In this document: positions 16,906 to 24,600 of the stretch, in pieces
Position numbering within the stretch: the stretch's first letter is position 1
Layout of the letters: each line of letters starts with the position of its first letter
Source of the DNA: JAJEEA01 sp965243615
GTDB lineage: Bacteria; Acidobacteriota; Vicinamibacteria; Vicinamibacterales; UBA8438
Length of the DNA stretch: 64,000 nt
Assembly: GCA_965243615.1 (NCBI GenBank)
Contig: CBDEVO010000003.1
Location: 6,448,001 to 6,512,000 of the forward strand
Reading direction: 5' to 3'
The notes under the pieces: generated by a model
Database searches by the model: none
Told to the model about the DNA's origin: nothing
Seen by the model: the letters and a program-made list of their open reading frames with translations, nothing else
Program-made: the position numbers and the translations under genes

Positions 16906-18654
16906 TCAGCCATCTCCCTCCCGGGCTGGTGGCGGCTCATAGAAGTCCAGTCGTGGGGCCTTCGGGTCCGGCGACTCAACCCGTGGCGCCTTCCGAAACG
17001 TGCGGTCGACCTGCCGGGTTGGCGGCGCGTCTAGCTGGGCGCCGGCGAGCAGCTCCTCGACCGTCACGATCTGCACCCGCGGATGCCGTCCCCACGGTGA
17101 TGAGTACGAGCCGGCGCTCGCCGCCTCGGAGCGCATTGCCTTGGTCGGGCGCCGCATGCAGATGAGCGCCCCGATCGCGGCGTCCTCCCGTTCGACGACG
17201 CCGCGGAGTTCGCGAACGTGATCGGGGCCGGTCTTCCCGGCCTTCACGGAGAAGACGATCTCCCGAGTGGCGCCTCCCTCGGCCTCATGGAAGTACCTGC
17301 GCCCATCGATCCCCTTGTCCGCCCCCTTCTTGGTTTCCGCCGGCCGTGCACCGACAAGACCGAGGGCCCAACACTGGAACTGGAACGGATCTGCCGCGGC
17401 GAGCGCTGCCGCATCGGGCGCCGAGACCGGCTCGCCAACGACGCCGTACGTCTTCTCGGTCCCGTCGCCGTAGGCATGGCGCAACCTGTGCCGAATCAGG
17501 TTGATCGCTAGGTGAGTGATGTCGATCCCGACCCACCGGCGCTTGAGGCGCTGGGCCGCTGCGACTGTCGTCCCGCACCCGCAGAAGGGGTCCAAGACCA
17601 AGTCACCCTCGCTGCTGCTAGCCTCGAGAATGCGTTCGAGGAGGGCTTCGGGCTTCTGTGTGGGGTAGCCGAGCCGTTCGGCCGTCCCGGACTGCAGGGA
17701 CGGCACGTCCGTCCACAGATCCTGCAGTGGCACGCCGGGCATCTCGTCGAGGTAGCGCTTGTACTCGGGCATGCCGTCGTAAGTGTGCCGGAGCCGCCCT
17801 TGTCGCGCGAACTGCTTTAGGTTCGCCTTGGAATAGGCCCAGTAGCGCCCCGGGTACGGCCGAACACCTTTGTACTCCCAGCCCGCGACGGGGCTCAGGT
17901 GCTCGTCTTCAAGGTCGGCAACCCAGCGCTCACGGACGCCTTCGTGCTTCTTCACCCGCCATTCGTATGAGGTGTCTCCGCCTGGGCGTGCCGCGGTCAG
18001 GTCCCCTCGCCTGAACCGCCGACCCGTGCCCTCTTCAACGAGCCGGTAGTCTCGACCGGTATAGGAGTCGGCGTACGGCGTGTAGACCTCGTTCCACGCC
18101 CAGTCGGAGGTCTTGGTGTAGAAGAGGAGCACGTCGTGAATGCGCCCCGGCTGCTTGCTGCCCTGTTTCGTGTCGCTGTGGGCGCTGCTCCGCTTCCACA
18201 CGATCTCGCCTCGGAAGTTCTCGGGCCCGAAGACCGCGTCGAGCAGCAGCTTCAGGTAGTGGCTCGACGTCGGGTCGCAGTGCAGGTACAGGCTTCCGGT
18301 CGGCTTCAGCGCCCGCCGCAGCTCAACGAGGCGGGGCGCCATCATCGATAGGTAAGCGAGCATGTCGTTCTGCCCGACGCACATCCTGAACGCGCGCAGG
18401 GCGTCGGCCACCGGTCCGCCGCGCTCGACCACCTCCTCGTACGCACGCACAGCGGCTTCGTCCCAGCGCCACGTGTCCTCGAATGCCTTGATCTGCGCTG
18501 CCGCCTGCGTCCCGTCGCGCTCGGCGAACAGCACGTTGTAGTCCTGGTTGCTCTTGAAGGGCGGATCGAGGTAGACGAGGTCGACGCTCTCGTCGTCGAC
18601 GTAGCGCGGCAGGATGTCCAGATTGTCGCCGTAGTAGAGCTCGTTGGCGTCCAT
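16906..18654 (-). CDS. Single-chain DNA methyltransferase fused to a PD-(D/E)XK nuclease domain
   Basis: 582 residues. Residues 1-400 form an amino-methyltransferase of the DPPF-first (beta/gamma-like) order: catalytic VYLDPPF at 28-33, and the AdoMet-binding DPFCGCGTT at 355-363 after YPTQKP. Residues about 420-545 form a second domain with KGIDG (D450) and VFSVKAGK (K471), the D...xVK spacing of Mrr-like restriction nucleases. Such fusions would modify one strand state and cut another, as in single-polypeptide type II/IIG-like systems; the recognition sequence is unknown. It sits upstream of gajA in the defence island. A paralogue of the same architecture occurs at 60079-61710 inside an insertion sequence. 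The start ATG has only a weak ribosome-binding site. Confidence 0.85.
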   Translation of the reverse strand: MDANELYYGDNLDILPRYVDDESVDLVYLDPPFKSNQDYNVLFAERDGTQAAAQIKAFEDTWRWDEAAVRAYEEVVERGGPVADALRAFRMCVGQNDMLAYLSMMAPRLVELRRALKPTGSLYLHCDPTSSHYLKLLLDAVFGPENFRGEIVWKRSSAHSDTKQGSKQPGRIHDVLLFYTKTSDWAWNEVYTPYADSYTGRDYRLVEEGTGRRFRRGDLTAARPGGDTSYEWRVKKHEGVRERWVADLEDEHLSPVAGWEYKGVRPYPGRYWAYSKANLKQFARQGRLRHTYDGMPEYKRYLDEMPGVPLQDLWTDVPSLQSGTAERLGYPTQKPEALLERILEASSSEGDLVLDPFCGCGTTVAAAQRLKRRWVGIDITHLAINLIRHRLRHAYGDGTEKTYGVVGEPVSAPDAAALAAADPFQFQCWALGLVGARPAETKKGADKGIDGRRYFHEAEGGATREIVFSVKAGKTGPDHVRELRGVVEREDAAIGALICMRRPTKAMRSEAASAGSYSSPWGRHPRVQIVTVEELLAGAQLDAPPTRQVDRTFRKAPRVESPDPKAPRLDFYEPPPAREGDG

Positions 18655-18986
18655 GGGCCCACCGGACGTATCGACCGGCGGCCTGTGCTCCTTTAGCGGT
18701 CACGCGCGATTCGGCCGCTCACCGGCTAGTGTTCGCTCAGACGGTCTTCAGAATCAGCCCTCGGCGCCCCCGGCCACGACGCCATGAACGGTGCCAGGGG
18801 CGACGACGCCCGGCCAAGTCCTCCGCGCCGAACCGCGGCGCCCTTGCCCTCGAAATCGCCGCCCGCAACCGGACGGCGACCTTGGTCGCGCGGCGGGAAC
18901 GCCCTCACCCGTGCGGCCGCGGGCCAGCACGTCGACCCGCGGCCATGTTGGTACACGGAGGCGCCGGCGGCCGAGAGGCCGCGCGC
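18655..18986. other. Gene-free stretch before the tRNA-Arg fragment
   Basis: No supportable gene. It ends with a very stable hairpin at about 18957-18990 (outer stem GGAGGCGC/GCGCCTCC, inner stem CGGCC/GGCCG with loop GAGA) that runs directly into the tRNA-Arg 3' fragment and has replaced its 5' half. Confidence 0.5.
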
Positions 18987-19031
18987 CTCCGGAGCCGAAG
19001 GCCACAGGTTCGAATCCTGTCGGGCGCGCCA
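18987..19031 (+). pseudogene. 3' fragment of a tRNA-Arg(CCG) gene (attachment-site remnant)
   Basis: From the anticodon loop onward the sequence is tRNA: CTCCGGA loop, GCCGA stem strand, variable loop, T-arm ACAGGTTCGAATCCTGT, acceptor CGGGCGC, discriminator and CCA. The 5' half does not fold as tRNA: a GCGCCGG stretch could pair with the acceptor but the spacing is about 5 bases too short. A 3' tRNA half is what the distal end of a tRNA-integrated element looks like, so this marks the right edge of the defence island. Confidence 0.7.
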
Positions 19032-19038
19032 ACCTCTC

Positions 19039-19071
19039 AAGGCCCTTTTCCCAACGAAAAGGGCCTTTTTT
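19039..19071 (+). terminator. Intrinsic terminator of the tRNA-Arg locus
   Basis: An 11-bp stem (AAGGCCCTTTT / AAAAGGGCCTT) with loop CCCAACG is followed by a short T-run, 8 bases after the tRNA CCA end. It is a classical Rho-independent terminator. Confidence 0.85.
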
Positions 19072-19166
19072 ATTGGGTTTTCCGGCTCGTTCGGCTCCGG
19101 GGATCGTCGCTCCCCATCGGGTCCGAAACGGCCAGAAAACGCCGCAAAACGCCCGTTCGGTGCACC

Positions 19167-19189
19167 AAAAGTTAGCAGAAAAGTTAGCA
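19167..19189 (+). repeat. Tandem AAAAGTTAGCA direct repeats (integrase arm-site-like)
   Basis: Two exact 11-bp copies spaced 12 bases apart lie about 140 bases beyond the tRNA-Arg fragment. Their position matches arm-type binding sites of tyrosine recombinases, parallel to the GGCTGGCAG repeats beside the tRNA-Lys fragment. Confidence 0.45.
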
Positions 19190-19356
19190 CCCTCGCGGCG
19201 GTCCCGTAGTGTGCGTAACGACGCCGCCTGGACTGTGTCAGTGTCGATGCTGCCGCTGACCCGGGCGGGGGTCATGGCTTGCCGGTAGACCGGTCACGGT
19301 GCGGTGGACCGCCTGACTCGCGGCACTCTGGACGGCACGGGCTGGACGCAGATTTT

Positions 19357-20643
19357 TCAGGGCCGGCGGCCGTCGCCTGAAGCAACCACTCCGACCTCGG
19401 CTAAACGCTCCGTCAGCAGCGTCTCGAACGACCGGGCGTCTGCTGCCGTCGCCGCGGTGTGAGCACCCCCGGCGCTGACCCTGCCCGCACACGAGCCGTC
19501 CGGCCCCACGGTGATGCTCACCTCGACCAGGCTGTCTCCAGACAGTTCAGCCGTGACCACGATGAAGCCGTCCTCGCCTACCTGCACGCCGTCAACGCCG
19601 CAACCGAACGTCGCGCAGAGGAACCGCACGACCGCCTCAGCGTGCCACGCCGCGGCGGCCGCGTCCTTCCGGCATCCCGCGGCCGCGCCGTCGACCGCTT
19701 CGCGCAGCGCCTCGAACGACGCGCCCACCGTCGCCGTCTCGAGCGAATCACCCGGCGCCCTCTCGGCAACGGCCGACCGCGGCGCCACGACCGGGTTGCC
19801 GGCACCGAGGAAGGCCGGCGACACCTCGACGCGCGACCGCGCCCCCGAAGGGCCGCCGCCAGCCGCGTCTTCGACCGCCGAGTACTCCGCGGCGCCGGGC
19901 CGCACGAACCCGCCGTCTTCCAGTTCCGGCCGGGACTTCGACATGGCGGCGAACAGCGCCGGCGAGACTTCGAGATCCAGCACGCCCTCCGCCGGCTCGG
20001 CCTCCGCCCACACCAGGAATCGGTACTCCCGCTGGGCGCGGTGCGCCGCGTGCTTCGCGAACACGAGCAGCAGTGCAAGCTCCAGCGCCGAAGACGCGCT
20101 CTCCAGGCGCCGCCGCGGGTCGTCGAGGTAGGCGACGGGGCCGTGGTAGACCGCCTGGCTCTTGTGCGCCGTGCAGAACGTCAGGCCCTCGACCGTGTTC
20201 CGCAGCAGGACGATCCGCCCGCGCGGCCCTGCCTGCTCGGCGACCATCGCCCCGAGCGCCCGCGCGAATTCCCGCGGTCGGCGGATGGGCGTGACGGCGT
20301 CGCGGCCGGCCGGCATCAACGAGCGCCCTGCGGCCTGCTCCTCGGCCGTCTCCGGCTCGATCGACGCGCAGTAGATCCAGCCGTTCGTACCGTGGTGCGA
20401 TTCGCCGCCGTCGTTGAATCCCTCGCCCCGCTCGAGGAAGCAGGCCGGCTTCGAGAGCCGGATCGTCTCGCAACCCGGAATCGCGTGCCGCTTCGACGAC
20501 GCTTTCCGCAGGACCGCAATCGGAAGCCGCTCCGCCGGATCGCGGAAGTCGACGTACGTGCAGGCGATCAGGTTCCCCGCGTCATCGACGTGGTGGCCGT
20601 CCGCCAGGTACTCGCCAGCCATGAAAAGGCTCGAACGCGGCAT
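19357..20643 (-). CDS. Protein of unknown function (about 428 residues)
   Basis: I do not recognise a family with confidence. The start is taken at ATG 20643 because GAGGAG lies 10 bases upstream and the protein becomes natural-looking there (MPRSSLFMAGEYLADGHHVD). The frame is open further upstream to 20796, but those residues are the shadow of another frame. The middle part reads KHAAHRAQREYRFLVWAEAE, vaguely like the EYR segment of DUF2971-type proteins, and the C-terminus (residues about 370-420) has a VEVSITVGPDGSC strand pattern. No signal peptide or membrane segment is visible, although it lies between secreted-protein genes. Confidence 0.6.
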   Translation of the reverse strand: MPRSSLFMAGEYLADGHHVDDAGNLIACTYVDFRDPAERLPIAVLRKASSKRHAIPGCETIRLSKPACFLERGEGFNDGGESHHGTNGWIYCASIEPETAEEQAAGRSLMPAGRDAVTPIRRPREFARALGAMVAEQAGPRGRIVLLRNTVEGLTFCTAHKSQAVYHGPVAYLDDPRRRLESASSALELALLLVFAKHAAHRAQREYRFLVWAEAEPAEGVLDLEVSPALFAAMSKSRPELEDGGFVRPGAAEYSAVEDAAGGGPSGARSRVEVSPAFLGAGNPVVAPRSAVAERAPGDSLETATVGASFEALREAVDGAAAGCRKDAAAAAWHAEAVVRFLCATFGCGVDGVQVGEDGFIVVTAELSGDSLVEVSITVGPDGSCAGRVSAGGAHTAATAADARSFETLLTERLAEVGVVASGDGRRP

Positions 20644-20776
20644 CCGCGGCTTGCTCCTCGCGGACCGTCCTTGTGGCCGAACCGCCCGGCGAACTCCTCC
20701 ACCTCGTCGCCCGTCATGTCGCGAAGCGGATTGTCGTCCGGCTTCCGGTACCACAGCTGCACTGCCGATCCGGCGG

Positions 20777-21433
20777 TCAGCGGAGACTCGAGCCAAGCGT
20801 CACCGGCCTGCCCCTGATGGACACGCCCGTAACCGTGAGCCGCCCGCCCGACCTCACGTCGAACACCGTCGAGCCAGTCCCCGGCACCGAACCGTCGTCC
20901 AGCGTCTCGCCAATGACGATCCTCGGCGTTGCGCCGTCCACCGACGCGCTAGCCGCGGCCGGCGCCGTGATCTCAGCTCTTCGCCCTGACCGTCGCGGTG
21001 ACAGCCGGCTTTCCTCGTTGGCTGCCGAGAAGCCTCTGACGACCACTCGGTATTCCGTCCCCGGCGTCACAGCGAAAGTGGTGCTTCGGGCGTTCTTGCC
21101 AAAGAGTTTCCCGACTCCTTCGTCAGGGCGGCCGACTTCAGCAAGATACACATGCCATCGCACCGCCTCGGGCCGCCCGCTCAACCCCGAGGGCTGCCAA
21201 CGCATCGAGATCTGGCCGATGCCGGGACCGGGTACCCCATAGCCCGTCGGCGGATACGGACAGTCCGCGCAAGTCGAAGATGAGGGATCGGCGAGCTCCA
21301 GCGCCACCCGCTGCGCGTGCGCCGGCTCGGCGCCGACCACGAGGGTGAGACAGACGGCGAGCAGGCACACAGCCCGGCGCGCCCGCGCGAGACGCGCCAA
21401 GACTGCGGAAGGTGCCACCCACGGAGTACTCAT
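20777..21433 (-). CDS. Secreted FN3/SwmB-domain protein, probably frameshifted
   Basis: The ATG at 21433 begins a protein with a Sec signal peptide (ARRAVCLLAVCLTLVVGAEP, then AHA). A fibronectin III-like domain follows (ISMRWQPSGLSGRPEAVRWH to YRVVVRGF), then the beginning of an SwmB-like domain (VFDVRSGGRLTVTG). The listed frame stops at 20777. The homologous continuation VQLWYRKPDDNPLRD and MTGDEVEEFAG lies in another frame at about 20640-20765, matching the NPLRD...F segment that closes SwmB domains in the neighbouring giant adhesin. A single frameshift near 20780 therefore seems to truncate the protein. It shares domain types and strand with the adhesin downstream and may be a small secreted relative. 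Confidence 0.6.
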   Translation of the reverse strand: MSTPWVAPSAVLARLARARRAVCLLAVCLTLVVGAEPAHAQRVALELADPSSSTCADCPYPPTGYGVPGPGIGQISMRWQPSGLSGRPEAVRWHVYLAEVGRPDEGVGKLFGKNARSTTFAVTPGTEYRVVVRGFSAANEESRLSPRRSGRRAEITAPAAASASVDGATPRIVIGETLDDGSVPGTGSTVFDVRSGGRLTVTGVSIRGRPVTLGSSLR

Positions 21434-21489
21434 GACTGCCAGTGCCGGCCTACGCATGCGCATCGCGTTCGGCGCTCCCGGACGCCGGC

Positions 21490-21662
21490 CTACCACGCGA
21501 GCGTGACCCGCCCCACGAACCCGTCACTGACCCCTCTCCTCGCTCGCGACGGCAACCGTCCCGACTCCGGGTCGTCGAAGCCACGGTCCGGATCCGGGAC
21601 GCAGACGCCGACCTGGGCGCGGGACATCAGGTTCCCGGGGTCATCAACGCCCCACCGGTTCG
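21490..21662 (-). pseudogene. Possible remnant of a second outer-membrane barrel end
   Basis: The short minus-strand frame ends ...VSDGFVGRVTLAW followed by a stop, which looks like the last strand of an outer-membrane barrel and resembles TAFLGMATLGW near the end of the adhesin just upstream. No start is recognisable. It may be a leftover of a duplicated or recombined barrel gene; this is tentative. Confidence 0.25.
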
Positions 21663-24600
21663 TCAGGTGCCCCAAGCGACCCCATTCGCGGCGCGCCCCG
21701 CCCTGGCTCCGGAGCCGCCTCCCCATCCCAGCGTAGCCATGCCGAGGAACGCCGTGTCCGCGCCGGCCTGCATCGGGCTCTCGCGACGTTGCCCCTCGAT
21801 GCGCAGCTTCAAGTTCACGCTTCCCTGGTCATCCGCCGCGAGGTCGTAGCCGAATCGGTAGTCCCGGCCATGTTCCGAGTTGCTGACGCCGACGCGCGGC
21901 GTCCCCACGAAGCGGGCGCCCATCGACAGCCCGTAGCCCACCTCCGCGTCGAGACGGTCGCCGGACCCGTACATCTGGTGCGAGCCCAGGCCGTAGGCCA
22001 TCTGGTTGCCCCACAGCGCCTCGGCCCCGCCCTGCGCCTGACCGCCCCACGACGGCGCCAGCTTCGCCGTCAGGCCCAGCGGGCTCGACGGCGTGGGGTC
22101 CCACCCGAACGACAGCGACATCCCGCGCTCGGTGAACCCTTCCGCCTGGTGCACGACCAGCGTCCGCACCCGCACGTCCAGCGACAGCCCCGTGACCGTG
22201 TCACTGAAGGCGAGCCCGCCGCCCACGTCCATGCCTGCGCCCGTCTCGGCGTCGCCGCCGTCCCGCCGCAGACCCACCTCGACGCTCGGCGTCAGCGACA
22301 GCCGGGCGCCGAGGCTGAAGGCGCGCGAGCCCTCCAGGGCCGTCCGCACCCGCGTCACCCCCGCCTCCGACGCGTTCAGCCGGCCCGCCGCGCCGTCGAG
22401 CAGATCGCTGGCCGCGCCGACCCACAGCGCATCGGCCTTGAGCGCCAGGGAGAACCCGCCGGTGGCCCGCGAGCCCGCCAACTCGCTACGCGTCCCCACC
22501 GCCGACATCGCCATCGACACGCCCGTCTCCAGCGCCCCCCCGCCGTTCGGCGTCAGGCTCAGCGACCCCGTGCCGTAGCCGGTCACCCCCCACACCGACA
22601 CCCGGTCGCTGAGCTGGTAGCCCACCCACGGGTAGAACCCGGTCATCGACGTCGTCATCTGCCCGCCGCTCGGGCCGCTGTAGCCGCCCAGCCCGAGCGT
22701 CCGGCCCACCGACAGGCCCACCGTCAGCGCGCCGCGCGAGTAGTCGGCCCCGATCATCGTCGTCCGAACGTCGCCGTTGAGCGACAAGGCATCCTCCAGG
22801 CCGGTGAACTGCGACCGGGAGCTGCGGCTCCACACCGACAGGATGCCGCCGCGGCTCTCGCGGTTCAGCTCGAACCCGGAGTTCGACAGCGGGTCATAGC
22901 CCAGCATCGTGCCGACCAGACCGCCGCCGTGCGCGCCATCCATCGGCCCGTGGCCGGCCATCCCCGGCCCGCCGCCCATCGGCGCATGCTGGCCCCCCAT
23001 GCCCATCGCGGCCGCCGCGCCGCCCATGCCGCCCATGCCCGTCGCGCGTCCCTCGCAGGGCATACCCATCGCGCCGCCACCCATGCCAGGCATGCCCATC
23101 GCGCCGCCACCCATGCCAGGCATGCCCATCGCGCCGCCGCTCATGCCGCCCATGCAGGGCATGCCCATCGCGCCGCCGCCCATGCCGCCCATGCCCGCTG
23201 CGGGGGCGCCGACGACGGCCGCGGGCGAACCCATGCCCATCGGAGCCGCACCACCCATCGCCGCGCCGCCCATCGGGGCCGCGCCCGACATACCCGCGCC
23301 CATGGGTTGGGTGAACTGCGTCAGGAAGCCGAGCGCGAAGTCCCGTTCCTGGCCGCGTTGGTACTCCCGGCCCGCGAACCGCGCCGTAAAGCCCCGCTGC
23401 CGAGGCGCCGCCATCCGCTCCTCGATGTGGGTGACCACCTGCTCGGCCGTCGCCCGCCCGAAGCGCGCCAGCAACGCCGCCGGCATCAGGTCCGTGTTCT
23501 CGATCGTCCCGGTCGCCTCCGCGTCCGCGATCTGCGCGCCCGAGGCGTTGGACAGACGCAGCGCGAACGTCTCCTCGCCTTCGTCGTGCGAGTCGTCGAT
23601 CACCACCACCGCGATCGTCTTCGACGTCTCGCCCGCCGCGAACGTCAGCGTGCCCGAGGCCGCCCGGTAGTCCTCGCCGGCCCTCGCCGTGCCGTCGGCG
23701 GTGGCGTAGTCCACCGTCACCGCGCCCGACGCGGCGGCGTCGAGCGTCACCCGGAAGTCGAGCGTCGCGCCCGCGCCCTCCTCGACGCGCGCGTCCGCCG
23801 CCGACAGCGCCGGCAGCGTCAGGTTCTCTGCCGCCTGGCCGCTGAAGCGCGCCACCTTGTTGCCCGCCGCGTCCTCGAGCGGCCCGTTGCCGAAGTAGCC
23901 GATGGTGTAGGCCTGTCCGGCCCGGGCCGGGTTGCCGGAGCCGAGCTCCATCGTCACCGTGCGGCCGGACGCCGTCGCCCGCGCCGGGTGCTGCTCGAGG
24001 CCGCCGCCTGTGACCGTCAGGTACTGGTGCAGCTTGGCCTCCGCGTCCACCGCGGCGAGGTCCTCGTCGAACGTCAGCGTCACCGCGCGTCCGTCGATCG
24101 TCGCACTCTCCGGCGCCGGGGGCGTCGAGTCCCCGGCCGCCGTGCGGCCGGCGCCGCTGCCCGACCAGGGGCCGGCGCCGTCGCCGCGGGCGCGGACCTG
24201 CACCCGGTAGGCCGTGTCCGCCGTCAGATCGGCGATCGTCGCGCTGGTGCCGACGCCCGTGTCGCCGGTCTCCGTCCACTTCGAGTCGTCGGCAGGGTCC
24301 GCCTCGCCGGCGACCCAGCGCAGGACGTAGCCGGCGACCGCCACCGCCCCGCTGTCGGACGGCGCGGTCCAGGTCACCGAAAGCTCCGTCGCCGAGGCCG
24401 CGGTCGCGGCCACGCCCGTCGGCGCGCCCGGCGGCTCCTCGACGTTCGTCACGGTCACGGTCACGGCGATCGTGTCGTCCGTCGTCGCACTGTCCTCCGC
24501 CGCGCCGTCGACGTCCTCACCGTCGGTCACTTCCGCCGTGAACGCGTAGCTCGCCTTCGCCTCGTGGTCCAGGGTCGTGCCGCTCTTCACGCTGATCGCG

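Noticed and set aside
18957..19031. A complete functional tRNA-Arg
   Set aside because: The acceptor can nearly pair, but the 5' half is about 5 bases too short and has no D-arm, so only the 3' half is called.
18754..19275. Minus-strand frame containing RPTGFEPVAFGSGG
   Set aside because: This is the well-known false translation across the 3' end of a tRNA gene; it runs through the tRNA-Arg fragment and terminator.
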